This document shows, piece by piece, positions 25,002-39,200 of a stretch of 64,000 nucleotides of DNA. The notes beneath the pieces were generated by a model that was not told the origin of the DNA, made no database searches, and saw nothing but the letters and a program-made list of their open reading frames with translations. Made by a program: the position numbers and the translations under genes. Position 1 is the first letter of the stretch; each line of letters begins with the position of its first letter. This stretch comes from Rotaria macrura (Eukaryota > Rotifera > Eurotatoria > Philodinida > Philodinidae): NCBI GenBank assembly GCA_900239685.1, contig OENT01000630.1, forward strand, positions 27,145 to 91,144, read 5' to 3'.

Positions 25002-27218
25002 ATCGTTCTCTGATTTTTTGTTTTGTATATGTATATAGAAATATGCAGAGAGACAGAGAGCGAGAGATTTTGTTTGTTTTTGTGTCAATCTCTGTGTACG
25101 TTAGTATTCTATTTTCAGAGCTAACGACAATATTTCAAGCAAAAGAAAGGATGATAAACTCGTGATTTTTTTGCATTCATTTTTTATTATGTACGATTTA
25201 TTGTCTTATACGAATACGTAAATACATACGTGTTTGAATGCAAGTGTGTGTGTGTGATGTTTCTTTTTTTGGTTTTACTCTTTGTTTCCTGCTGTTGAGT
25301 AGCTTGTATTGATTTTTATGGTATGATTTTATTTCGACTTTTTAATTTTTTCCTCTTTGTATTTGTATTGAAACAAATTACAGTAAGCAAGATAAAATTT
25401 AGCTTTGAATTTTGCCATACATTATTGTTAGACTATGCATGTGTAAGATGTCAACGACCTTTGTTAAATTCTGTATTGAATAGAATTGATATTTTTTCAT
25501 TCTTACCTCCTCAACTTTTTCCATGCTTACATGTATGTATTAATACGTGTAAATAATTGTAATTATCTTTTTTTTCTACAGATACCTTTACTTTTCAGTG
25601 CGGAGTGATGTTCGAATATAAGACAATAAACAAAAATATGAAAGAGAATAATGTTTTTTGCATCATTAAACAAACAGTGATATTCATTTGGTCAATGATT
25701 CATGTGATTATCGATAGTCTCCGTAGTTTAGGCCATTGTTCTGTGATAGCATCTTCAAGCTGCGATAACTCTATTGTAATGATAAGCATGATTCTGAAAA
25801 TGTCCTACACGAGACACAGCTTGTTCAATCAAAAGCTTGCAGTTATACTCCATGTATGAATCGGCTTATATGTTTATCGAATAGCTGTCAACATGGTGTA
25901 TATTTGTTCGAGCATTTCAGATGTGATACAAGGTACTGTTTGTCTAGGATTGAATGGGCTCGTTTTAAGTCGTATTTATGAAATATAAATCCTAAATAGG
26001 ATTCAACTGTGCATGATTAACATTATTTAAAATAGCTAGAAGTGAAAAGTACTAAAAACTGTAATGCGAACAAATTTGAAACATACACCTAGTACTTATA
26101 CAAATCATATCTGTATTTGAATACTATTTTGAACCTCGAATAATGTTTTGTTTTTCAAAAAATATTTGTATATCTTCGAATAGCTAATAATGTTCAATAT
26201 ATCAGGAACGTGTTCAATATCGATAGTAATTAAATGTAGTTTTCTTTCATCACAGACAACGATATGTTGCTATTGTATAAGATTTATGTGAATAGCATGG
26301 TCATACAAATAGAGTCAGCTCTACCTTAGGGTATTGCTCAACATACAACGGATCGGAATATTTCAGCAAGCAACTGTTAAACTTTCTGTCATTAAAATAC
26401 ATATCTAACACTATCATGATATGTCTTTTTTATGATATTACTGTTTACCTTGTTAGTAAAGTATTTTTGTCTTTACAGTAATGACAGTATACTATTCAAT
26501 TTAGTACAGTCTCAAAGGTTTATATGCGTGCCTGTCCGTTCACAATATCTTAAACGACAAGAGTTAAAACGAAAAACACGTCGCACTAGAGTGAATCAAT
26601 GACATTACGACTGTGCTGCTTAACATGTAGAAAATTTTCTGTTCAATCAAGTCCGTTAAAAGTGATGACATTTTCTCACTATATTATACAAATATGAATA
26701 AATATACAAGATAAGTAGTTAGCTACTCTAATTTTTTTTCGGTATTTTAATTTTTCAGCAGTTTCATTGACAAATTTTGAATTTCAAATCATGTGTCGTT
26801 GTTTTTGAAAATGATTATAATTAAATTACTTGAATCAGGAGAGATGTCACTGGAAGACGAGGTTATGAAAGTGAACGCATTCTAAGATTTCACATATCGA
26901 GTACTCTTCTTTTATGTTTTTCATTTAAAAATTATATTTATTATTATTCATCGATTGGGATATCGAAATATATCCACGAACTCATTGTTATTCACTAGCT
27001 CTGAATGACAGAATGGTGATCTTCAACCAATGGAAAAACGTCCACGCATACACTCTTTCATTGTATGTACCAGCCAGAACTATTGTCTTGCATTAAGAAG
27101 ATTGCTTGTACAATCCGTCAATTCTCTTATGCTGAATTTCTATATTTTGGGCTTTTCATTCACATGACACTCTTTATTATTCGTCTTCATTTATCTTTAG
27201 ATTCTCTAGTAGAAGATA
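25002..27218. other. 3' UTR and intergenic region between the Ig-superfamily gene and Sec24
   Basis: T-rich sequence follows the stop at 25001, with a candidate polyadenylation signal AATAAA at 25625-25630. The rest is AT-rich with no coding exon seen. A pyrimidine-AG site ends at 27200, 18 nt before the Sec24 ATG. Confidence 0.5.
27185..27200 (+). promoter_or_regulatory. Splice-acceptor-like site before the Sec24 start
   Basis: CTTCATTTATCTTTAG ends 18 nt before the ATG at 27219. It may be a 5' UTR intron acceptor or a trans-splice site. It resembles sites seen before AQR, BAF and the Ig-superfamily start. Confidence 0.45.
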
Positions 27219-30200
27219 ATGCTTGCTGGTCCACGCCCCAGTTTTAATACTGGCCCTGCTTCACAACCATTGCAACAACAGTCGCAACCACCAGTTCAAA
27301 CATATCCAAATCTATACCAACCTCCAACATTACCGCCCAATTTTTCAGGTAGCCAACAACAGCCTCCTATTTTACCACCTACTTTTCCTGGCATCCAACA
27401 GAGTCAACCACCGCCATCATCAAATCAACAATATCCCCCTCCACACCAGTATCCATCAGGTATTCAACAACCTCCACCACCAGGCCAGTTTCACGCACAG
27501 TCACCAAACCAACAGATCCCTTCGCAAACACCAAGTTTAACGGATAATCAACAGCCTCCACCACAAGCACTATTTCAATCCCAAACAACAAATCAACAAC
27601 TTCCTCCTCAAATACAAAACTTCTCAGGCAATCAACAACCTCCAACACCAGGACAGCTTCAATCGCAAGCAGTTAACCAACAACAATATCCCTCGCAAGG
27701 AACGACTCTGCCAGGCAGTCAACAACTGCCGCCAGCACAATTCTCTTATAAACCGCATACCTCTACATATCCCTTACCAGCTAATCAACAACAATATCAA
27801 AGTCAACCAACAATGATGTCTAGTGGAATGAGTATGTCTTTTTTCTTTAGTACGATTGTTAGTTTTTGTTTGAGCTTTTCTCAAGTCTCTACGTTCGATA
27901 GGAGATCTAGTGGAGTCTTATTTTGCCTTTTGTTCCATATAACACTACGTATCTATTTCAGATCAACCTTCAATTCAACAACCAATGTATCCTCATCAAG
28001 CACCACCACCAACATCAAATCAATTTAGTCCACCCTCAACATTTCCCACTCCTCAATATCCTCAACAGCAGTCTCAATATTCTGCTAATCAACCATCATC
28101 TGGCATAGGTGGTGTACCGCAATATCAACAAGGGCAATATCCTGGTGGTGGTCCACCTCCTTCTTACAATACCTCTCAAACATCATATTCTGCAGGTGGT
28201 CAAACAGCGCCGCCTAAAACTAGCTATCCTCAACAACCATTACCACCTAACTATTCAAACCAATCGAATCTATCTGGTCCACCAACAATGCCAGGTAGTC
28301 AATCGAATGGACCAACTACATATGCTTCTGGTCAGCCACCACCAAGTACACCAGTACAGCAACCGTACCAATCACAACGCATCGATCCTGATATGGTACC
28401 CAATGTAGTACGTATAGTTGTTTATTACATTTTGTAATGGATAACAACATTTTCTTTTCGTTTCAAGGTTCAAGTTCTCGAACAAAACCAAGAAAAAAAT
28501 CAAGAACCATTTATAACCAACGCGCCAGGTTTAATACCACCATTGGCAGCTACTGATTTTGTTTGTCAAGATCAAGGTAGTTGTAATCCACGCTTCATTC
28601 GTTCAACAACATACACAATACCGCATGCTCATGATATGATTAAACAATCTCATATACCGATTGCACTTGCTATTAGCCCACTACAAAATCTACGATCCGA
28701 TGAAGTAAGATCTATTCATTTGTTTATTATTAAAACGAACAAATAAGTTTTTCTTCTAGCTTGAGCCACCACTGGCAAATTTTGGTGAAATTGGTCCAGT
28801 ACGATGTCATCGTTGTAAAGCATATATGTGTTCATTTATGCAATTTATTGATGGCGGAAAACGTTTTCATTGTTGTTTCTGTGAAGCTGCGACTGATGGT
28901 TGGTTAAAAACGATTTGAATTTTCTTTTAAAAGAATGAACTCATTTAATTAGTTCCTCCGGAATATTTTAATCATCTTGATCATAATGGCCGCCGTATGG
29001 ACTGGTATGGACGACCAGAACTTTGTCTTGGGTCATATGAAATTTTAGCAACAAAGCAATATTGTAAAGTATGTAAATAAGACCATAAATAATATCTTTT
29101 GAATGTCTGTTGTGAATAATATCAACCAACGATCCAAGAACTACACGAATAGTGATTGAGCTAATCTACAGTTTTACTTTTAAGTATTTCTGAACATTGT
29201 TGACTCAATCTAGAATGCTTCTCAAACTTCGATATTCAAACGCTTGTTTCACTGTGTCTAGAACAAACCTAAACAAGCTTAAAATCTTTTTTCTTGATTT
29301 ATTTCTGTTTTCTTTCTTTTGCATGAGCATGATATGTTAGTGCTCAATCGATGTCTGAAACAGATGTTCGTCTTCGACTTCACTAACTATATCAATATAA
29401 TCTGAATTTCGAGCGTAAAAAAAGAACCTATTGGTTCCTTCTTGTTGCTCGACGTATCGATTTATACTTGGACCATATTAATCGAAACGGGTTCGACAAA
29501 TTTTTCGATTTGACTGATGATAAGTTTCTTTTATTGAATAAATTCTTCCAATAAAATGTCGGGAAACAAAAAAATAGTTCACGAGGCATAATTTAGAAAC
29601 TATGTACGATAAAACCATTCATCAGGTATAGGTGTTCTCAGTTCTTTCTAATCTGAAAAATGATCAATACCGTATAATTTTCGTCATCACTTTTAGCAGT
29701 CAACTATTGTGGTCGTAAAATATCGACTCGGCGAGCATGTAAAATGTCATGGGCTCAAAAGAAGAGTTCAAGAGTTGATATTCTAATTCAATTGAATTAT
29801 TTATGAAAATAATTCGAGATCTATCAAAGAAATCTTTGTTAAATTATTCTTTTATTCTATGCCATAATTCTTACTGGCCAAATATTTCTTCCAAGGCATA
29901 TTCCAACTAAAGAATTTTCTTGTTAAGATCTCCACTATTTAGAAAAACCGTTTAGGGACGTTGATTTTGTATGAAATCTGTTTGTTTACTTCTGTCTATG
30001 AAATAATTCGATAGGAAAGCATCAGTTTAATCTAATAGTTTTACGGCATTTCAATGAGCGATAAATCTAACGATGGGCAATAGTTCCTATTCAGATTCTT
30101 TGATTTATTGAAAATGGACAGAAACATGTTTACGGATATTTCATAACTAAAAAAGAAAAACAAACTCATTGTTTTGAGTTGTACTCTGAAGAATCGATTC

Positions 30201-33200
30201 AGGATCTTGTCTCGCATGTATCATAAACAAAATTTTCATAGAAGCTTTTCCTGTTCAACTTAGACGATCATGAAAAAAAAGCGTTTATAACAATTCGATA
30301 TATATATATCTTTAGAGAATAAAAATTGAACAGTACAGCAGGAAAGAATATGACAGACTCATTAAAATAAAACTCATGGCATGAAATGCGTTGTCCTTTA
30401 TGATTCTGGTTTATTGATATAATCCTATTGAATAAAAGTGTCTAGCTCTACTTTAACTCGATATTTTAATCTTACAATTGTCTTTGTTTTAAAAATATAT
30501 TTCTTCGCCTAGGATGAAAAATGGCCTGAACCACCAGCATTTATATTTATGATTGATGTATCATACAATAGTATTCGTAGTGGTCTTGCTGAATACATTT
30601 GTCATATATTGAAAACTGAACTTCTTAATTATTTGCCAAAGTCAGTTTACGATGCATTGATTGATTGATTGCCATTCTATATTGAAAATAATATTTTATT
30701 TCGATAGAGATAAGAATGAAGAAGTATCTAATGTTCGTGTTGGCTTTGCAACATTTGACAAACAAATACATTTTTACAATATTAAAGTAAGTTTATAAAA
30801 CGAAAAGTTTTTTTTATAAATGATTTACTTTCACATATGAATTTCTTCTAGGGGGCAAGTAGAATAAGTTTTGTCTTCTTTATCTATATAGTGAAGGAAC
30901 TGCATGTCGTTCTTATCCTAATCTATGAACCTAGCGTGATGCTTTAAACTTCTACTAACTTTTCTTTGTCTTGTTTTTAATTTTTGCATGTTAAAATGTT
31001 GTTTAGTTCGATGAGATAAATTTCGGTTCTTATGTTAAATGGAAATTTAAACGTTAATTTTACTTTTTTTTATTAGAATACGCTTGGTCAACCACAAATG
31101 ATGATTGTCTCAGATCTTGAAGATATATTTGTGCCACTGCTTGATGGCTTTCTAGCTTCACCAGAAGAGTCACGTGGAGTCATAAACAGGTAAATAAAAT
31201 AATAGAAGGACATCCAACTTTCAATCGACCCATTCATAAACTTATGACCTCTATCGAACGGTCGATTATAAATCGATACGAATATAGTAAGAATGAAGAG
31301 CACATTCAAAAAATAAATATTCTTCATAGTACACTACGATAAAAACTAATGCTTGTTCAAAAACAGGTTTGCTGAATTTCGTCACTGAAGAAAGCACACT
31401 AAATTTTCATCGATTTTCAAGACCGAGCAAAAGACTTTGATTACATGCAAAGAATAAATGGATGTCTGAATATAGATCATCGTCTCGAAGTGGGATCTTT
31501 TCGAATATAGGCGTGCCAAAATTTCAACAAGAATAATAGTTCAGGAAAAACATACTTGATGAAAAGTCAATCTTGCTCTAATCGTGAACAAAGGAGACAG
31601 CACTGTCACTACTTTAGTTATCTGTTAATTAGTTAAATCTAGAGACATTTCAAAATAGTTTTACTTTTTCAGACTATCAGTGGCAGCAAAAAGCATAGAA
31701 TGAAAAAGTTTTTCAATCATGCGTGAACTATTCAATAATATTTAAAATGGGATACATTTCACAGGAGTGACAAGGATTTTTTTAATTGATTTTACTAAAT
31801 GAACATACTGACTGTCTGTATGTTCTCTTCTAGCTTTAATGAGTTTTCTCTATAAATATCCGATGGTTTTCTATTCATAACTCTAACACAATTAGATTGT
31901 GCATTGAAATCTGATGACTTCATTGTATTGATAAATTGTCGTAGTCTTATAAATCTCTATGAGATTCGACATTGTCCAAGAAGTCCTATTTTCAAATTTA
32001 TGCTAGATACTTTGTGTATAAAGAGATCTCAGCTAGGCTAGTCTACAATGAAATATTCAAAAGTATTGAATAAATTCATATTAAAGTTTGAAACTTCCTG
32101 AAACATGCGTGTAATATAGGTTGGCCGTCATAATGTCGAAAGGAAAAATGTCGAAAGAAAAAAATATCGAAAGGAAAAATGTCGAAAAAACAATATTGAC
32201 ACGAAACATTGTCAATTGATATTTTAGACAGTTGCAAATAATATAGCGCATGTTTTATTGCATGAAATTAAGTTGAAATGTTAACAAGGAAAAATATTAA
32301 AAAAAATAAAAAATAAAAAAAGTTATTATTTCACGAACCTCAAGTTTTTCTTTTTCTGGAAGATGACTATGATTGCCAATAGTTTTCATCAATAGATTAG
32401 TTGAATCAGTATGCACTTAAGCTGCACAACTATTAATAGTGCATATCCAATACTTAGTAGTTGTTGTTGCTTTATTCAATTTAAAAGTATATTCATCGGC
32501 AACTAGTAGAGGTTTTCCTTTATTTGAATTTATAAATGAAATAGCTGGAGATTTTGCTTGAATTTCACCGGTTAAAATTACGAAAGCATCAGCCATGACA
32601 GTACAAGTTTAGCTATATAATAATTCTTTGTTCAACTCTTTTATTTTACTTTTATCCATAGCTAGTCATCCTTATCAATAGTGCTAAACTTCTACACTAG
32701 TAAAATCATAAGGAAAAACAATGAACTAAATGTGATTAGAGTCGCCGTATACTAGAGACAAGATTATTTTTTTATTTTTCACTTTCGACATTTTTCCAGC
32801 ACACCGTTATATACAATATCTACCAAAAACATAATTCCATGTTGAGAATTTCAGTCTGTTAAAAATTTTTTCAACGACAAAAATTTACCTGTTGTGAACA
32901 AATCTAACTAAAACCTCTCTTTGTATGTACGAAGTCTCAAGTGCTAAATTCAAAATATGACTTTTCGAGAAACGTGGGGTTCTGATAGGGAATTCTAGTA
33001 AAGTGACATCTCGAAAAACGCAGAATATGCTCAAATCCTTTAAGACTTTCTAAGTGGATCTTATGTAGTATTTACAGGCGAACAATCATTGAAATAAGAG
33101 GAGAATATCTGTAAGAAATTCTCTTGTAAGAGATTTTGTTCTTAGTGGAAATTCATTCCTAGACACTAAGGTATTATACAAGAACTAGCTCAATATAGTG

Positions 33201-36200
33201 AGAAGAGAAACGACTTGCACTTCAATTCATCAGACTTCTTCAATGGGATGACACGAGACAAATGTTGCTTCAATTTTGCTTTACATGAAGTTCGGTATGA
33301 ACCACCGAAGAAAATAAAAAGGATGCTCTTTTTCACTTTGAACGGGGGTATCGAAAGTATCTAAATTAGCTCCAGACATCGAAAGAAATGAGTAAGAATA
33401 AAGGAGCAAAATTGTGAGTAACCAGTGCAATGAATCAATACGATCGTGTACAGTCACATATTGAGCCCCATTAGTTCTGTGAATCAGACTGGTGTTTTAT
33501 GAGCATGGTTGTATATTAGAAAAGTTATAGGTGTTCGTAATTATATTAGTACAAGAAAAACCTTGCCTAGTGAATAAAATTTATTGCTGTAATCTGTTTG
33601 ATATTGCGTGATGATTTATAATGTGTTTACTTTAACGTTCGACTAAAATCGTAAAGTTTTCACCTGTGAAAGGCGATTATAAAATTTTGACCAAAATATG
33701 GTATGTATGTAAATTTATAGAGGAAGACTTCTTCTATCTGGCAACATATATATTATCAGGTTCTGTTGTGCACCGGCGATATCGATAATTGCCAGCACAT
33801 TCGCTGTATTGTACAATGGAAGGCAGTGAATATGGCGCCGTCTATTGTTATCGTCGATGCGCGACAAAACTTGATAACATAAATACCACCCGATACAGGA
33901 AGTCTTCCTCTACAAATATCCCGCTTTTTTGTCGAAAGCTGATGGGCAACTTATAATCGCCATCGCATTAGGAGGATTTTAACGATGATATATTTTCTTT
34001 TGTTTGGTTTCTATGCAGATGGTTACGATAAGGAATGAAGTAAGATCGAAACTGAAAACAGGAACAAAACTGAGTCATTTTCGTTTCCAACGAAGTATTG
34101 ATTTGAAGTTCCTGACAGAAATTTCACAGAGAAAATTAAATTTATCTAAAATGTTTTTACTAAAAAACATGAGTAAGATGGTAGGAAAAGATGAAAAATT
34201 TAAAGAATGTAACAATATGAAATATCATCCTTATCACGTTCATTTGGGGGTGAAGTCCACAGCCGTGTGCGATGAATTAAATTGTAAATTCAGTTCGAAG
34301 ATATCATACTTTACTTCTAAGTGATTGAAATATACGAAAAAAGCTATTAAGTATCATTATCAGTTGTAATATCAAGATTTACTGATAACAATCTACATAG
34401 ATATTTAGCAGAAACCTATGAAGAGTCGACGGTAAAATTCTTGTACCCACTAGTTTTTGTTTTTGAAATCAACATCATGAATTATAGTGAACCAAAATTC
34501 CTTCAAAATCCATCTGTACTTTTTTTATTTACGGTAAACTTCTCAATCAACAGTGAATCAAACAATCGAGAACGATATTCTACGTTTTTAGTATAGTAGG
34601 TGTAATCGATTCGTGATCATATTTGGATCGACTAGATAATAACCGGTTCGCATATTCGCCTACTGGGACTCGAGAAAAAGAATAAGAGTTGACGCCCGTA
34701 GCTCGGCTTGTCTCGGTGCTTTAATGAAGAAAGGAATGTTTGTTCATTTCTTTTCGTTCGACATTTTTAGTTTACTTGATCAAATTTGTCAATCATTTGC
34801 AAATACACAAGAAACAGAAACAATTTTAGCACCGGTTATTCAATCGGGTATTCAAGCACTAAAAGTAGAATTCTACTTCAATTGTTTGTTGCCTATTCTA
34901 CACAATGAATTTTTATAGGAAGCGAATTGTACAGGTAAAATTTATGTATTTACAACGACATTACCAATAGCTGTAGCGCCGGGAAAATTATCTAATCGTG
35001 ATGATAAAAAACTACTTGGCTCTGATAAAGAAAAGGTTTACTGGTAGATGTTGAAATATATTTATTAAATATGCAATATTATTTAGGTACTCCTTGCTCC
35101 AGCAAATAATATTTTTACAAAACTTGGCGAAGAATGTGCTCAACAGGGTTGTGCTGTCGATCTCTTTGTCTTTCCAAATAATTATCTCGATTTGGCAACT
35201 ATTGGTGAAGTCTGTCGTGTATCTGGTGGACAAATTTATAAATTTAATTATTTTTCAGTAAGACATTTTTGTTGTCTCATGAATAAGAAAATTTTCCAAA
35301 TGATAATTCCAGATTGAAAATGATGGTGAACGATTATTAGATGAATTAAAGAGAAATTTTCAACGAACAACTGCTTTCGATGCTTTAATGCGCGTACGAA
35401 CAAGTACAGGTAAGCATCTCGTCGACTTTTTAAAAATTTAAATCTTCTGTTGGGATGAGTAAAATTGTGAGTTATTGATTGGAACAAGCAAATTTCTTTG
35501 TTACACCATGTCGACTTCAAGCCGACAAAAGTCAAAACATGCTTCCATTTTTACCAGAGTTTGTTTTTAATTAGAGTGTTACAGTCCATTGGAAAATAAG
35601 ATAGAGGCTGAGAAAGAGAAGAGCAATATGGTTTTGAATCTATCTTTGTGCTGAACAGATTAAGGCACAAGTAAACGTTGATTGCTTCCACTTTTCTCAT
35701 TGCACAATAATACTGTCACGTATTGAAGTTAATACCGAAAAACAACACTGTATTTTCAAATCGAGTATATATATATACTACGTAAAAGACAATCTTATTA
35801 CGCAATAGAGAGAAAGGTCTATGCCAAATATAATGTTTGATTGACCTTGATCAACAATATCGAATACCTATGTTGAGATCAAGAAAGATCAAAGAACGAA
35901 CGAAAACAATACATACATATATGTATATGTATATACTTTAGCGTCTTGCTAGGACAGTAACGTAACCGAAATAGAAAACAAACGAAACGAAAAGAAAGAA
36001 ACAGAAGTGACAGTAACGAATGTCACTATATTGCAAATACGTTCAATTATGATGATTAAACAGCCTAGAAATCCCCTTGTTCTCCCGTCGAGACAGTTTG
36101 TTTTATATTTTGGTAATTGCAACTCCGGATGGATGTTTAAGATGACTGACTGAAACCTATCGAGCCTAGTCTCATGGCTAACCTGACAGCACTCCAGTAC

Positions 36201-39200
36201 TATACTATGAGCAATCACTTTCTCTACCTAGTAAGTCGATTGGTGTAATCATATCAGATATAACCGAATATCAATTAGGGTTCGAGTTTTCGACAAATAC
36301 TCAATTGTTCATAGTATTGTTTGCATGAAAGTTGACGATTGAAAGTCTTTTGAACTATGATCTAGCGTTCGCTTACCATCGAAAATATATCCCAAAGCTA
36401 CGCTGAGAATGAACATACGCTATTAGCTCGAGCTAAGCTGAATTATTCACTATGGAACCCTTGTTGAATGGCATCAATTATTTGAAGAGAAAAATACTTA
36501 TCATTGACAGCGAATCTTCCAAGGGGCAAAGCGCAGGTTTGAAACCCCCAGCGTCACAGCCTCATTTTGGCATCATGTCAGCACCTCTTCGGCATCTTCA
36601 GTTTTTTCTCAGCAATTTAGGGTAGAATTTGATGATTAGGTATTGCCAAGGTAATATCAGCGCGTACTGACTAAATTCTAAACTAAATTGTTAAGAAACA
36701 ACTGAGGATGCTGAAGAGGTGCTGGGGGTTTCAAACCTGCACTTTTCCCTTTGGAATCATCTGTCCCAGTGCATATTTTATTGGGGTTTAAAAGTAGAAC
36801 GTGTCAAAGTTCCGTGAAATCATCAATAAGTAATTACTCGATATTAGCACTAAATCGATTTTACATACATGTCGAGAGACGGCCATGTTGATATATTTAA
36901 GAAAGCTGTTGTTAAGAAAAGACCCCTCTCCAGTTACTAAGGCGTCCTATGAAGAACCAACTGCACTATATAGACAGGAAAATAAACTATTGAAAAAGCG
37001 TAAACATCTATCATAAATGTTTTGCATTTAACAAAAAAACTATACTACTATCGTATTTTTTCCATCCGATCAGTAGAGTATTATTAATTGTTTGCTAGTC
37101 AATCTCTGAAGTCAATACTATTAGAGTCGCACGAAATAAATAGAATTACGAACCTTATCTCAGTTATCAACTATAACCTACATGATAGTTTGTATCGCAA
37201 ACGATAAACTGTGTGAATATTTTTGTGACTAATCATTTTTGTGAAATTCATGGTCATCCAAATGCCGGGTTCATCCTTTTTGTGACTATTTAGGTATCCG
37301 ACCCATAGATTTTCTGGGTAATTTCTATATGACAAATGCTACTGAAATGATATTCGGTACCATTGATTCGGATAAATCAGTCTGCGTTGAATTAAAACAT
37401 GATGATAAATTGCCTGTCGAAAGCAATACTTATATTCAAGTAAATGTCTACATTAATTTTCAGTTTGCTATTTCGAAATTTTCTTATCCATTATCTTATA
37501 GGCTGCTTTACTCTATACAAGTATATCGGGTCAACGTCGTCTACGTATAATAACATTGGCGTTGACAGTTACAACATCGTATACATCACTTTATCCAGCT
37601 TGTGATCTTGATACAATTATGAATTATGTAACAAAAATCGGTTTGTAAAACATCCGTGGTAGAAGTTAATTGAGCAATACTATTTCGTGTATATTTTAGC
37701 AATACGTTCAGTAGCAGTATCAACTCCAAAGAGTATACGTGATAGTATAATAACACAAGCAGCAAACATGTTGGCATGTTATAGAAAAAATTGTGCACAA
37801 TCGACAACAGCTGGGCAATTGATTTTACCGGAAACATTAAAATTACTACCAGTTTATGTAACGTCATTAATTAAATGTGATGCTCTAACTGGAAGTATGT
37901 TATACATTGTTTTGCTATTCATATATATATATATATATATATAATGTTTTATTTGCGTCCAATAAATTAAGCTCAAACAGTAACAACGGATGATCGAAAC
38001 TGGTTAATGCACAGAATTATGTCTATGGGTATTAAGGGGACGTTTGCCTATCTTTATCCAAGAGTTTATGCACTGGTGTGTAAATACAAGAATCAAGAAA
38101 AATGTATCGACTAAAAATTTTGATTTTTCTTTTGTCTACAGCACAATTTGGAAGAAAATAGTACACCACCAGCCATGATTCGTTGTTCATACGATCGTCT
38201 CGCTGATACTGGCGCATATGTTATTGGTACGAATATTTAGATGACATGTTGCTTAGAGTTGCGATGTTAATACTGAATGTTTGAAAACAGATAGATGGTA
38301 GGAGGCGTCTCTACACTTGATGATAGTACTAACAACGTATACCAATACAGTTAGTTACTCGTTGAAGAATTCCACAATAGAATGACTTTGACTGTTAAAC
38401 AGAGGACACTAGAGCGTCGTCTAATACTTACTAATCAATTTTTTACTGGTAATAATAACCAATTGACTATTGAAGGTGCGAACACATCTCAAACTTGTGT
38501 TTGTAATTTTTTCTCTGTGAATAGTCTTTAAATTTTAAAAGTAATTATTTGATACACAAATTCAAGATGAAATTCTACACCGTGTTCTATTCTATGTCAA
38601 TGAGTAGAACCTATTGTATTCAAAGATTTTCAAACCTTAACTAGAAATCTAATCGAAGATTTACCCGAATGTTGCCAACAGAACACTCATCAACGGTAAA
38701 AGTCATGAATATATTCGCCAAAAGGCCCTCTGGAATTCCATCATTGACTCATATCCTATTAACGAAAATTTTATTGGCAAAATTTCTCTACTCTGAATCG
38801 AATATAAAAATCTTTATTCGAATTTAACTTGCATCATGAGACAAGATGTGTTTATTTTCATAGATGTGCTATTCTTACAATTTCTCCTAGAAGGAATGGC
38901 AGTGATGATGGGATCATATTTAATTGTAAGCTAGAGAAAAAATCCGAATAAAGTTCAATATTACAATCCGTTTTCGGTCTCTGATATTGAACTCAACTGG
39001 GGGTACTCGGTTGCCAGTCAGATATACTCCTTATTCAAGACTAGAAAAAGGAGACTAAGTTAACATCAGTTTACAGAGTAACTGGTAGCAAAACTGTTTT
39101 CGGTTCTATGTGAAACGTAAGAAGTTTTCACATTGCTCCGTGATCATATATTGTATAGAAAAGGCATTCGAATTCCAAAGAAATATTGTCTGTCGTGAAA

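Noticed and set aside
27223-28408. Alternative plus-strand frames rich in His/Asn/Gln inside Sec24
   Set aside because: Frame-shifted shadows of the Pro/Gln-rich N-terminus; the chosen frame splices in phase into the conserved zinc finger.
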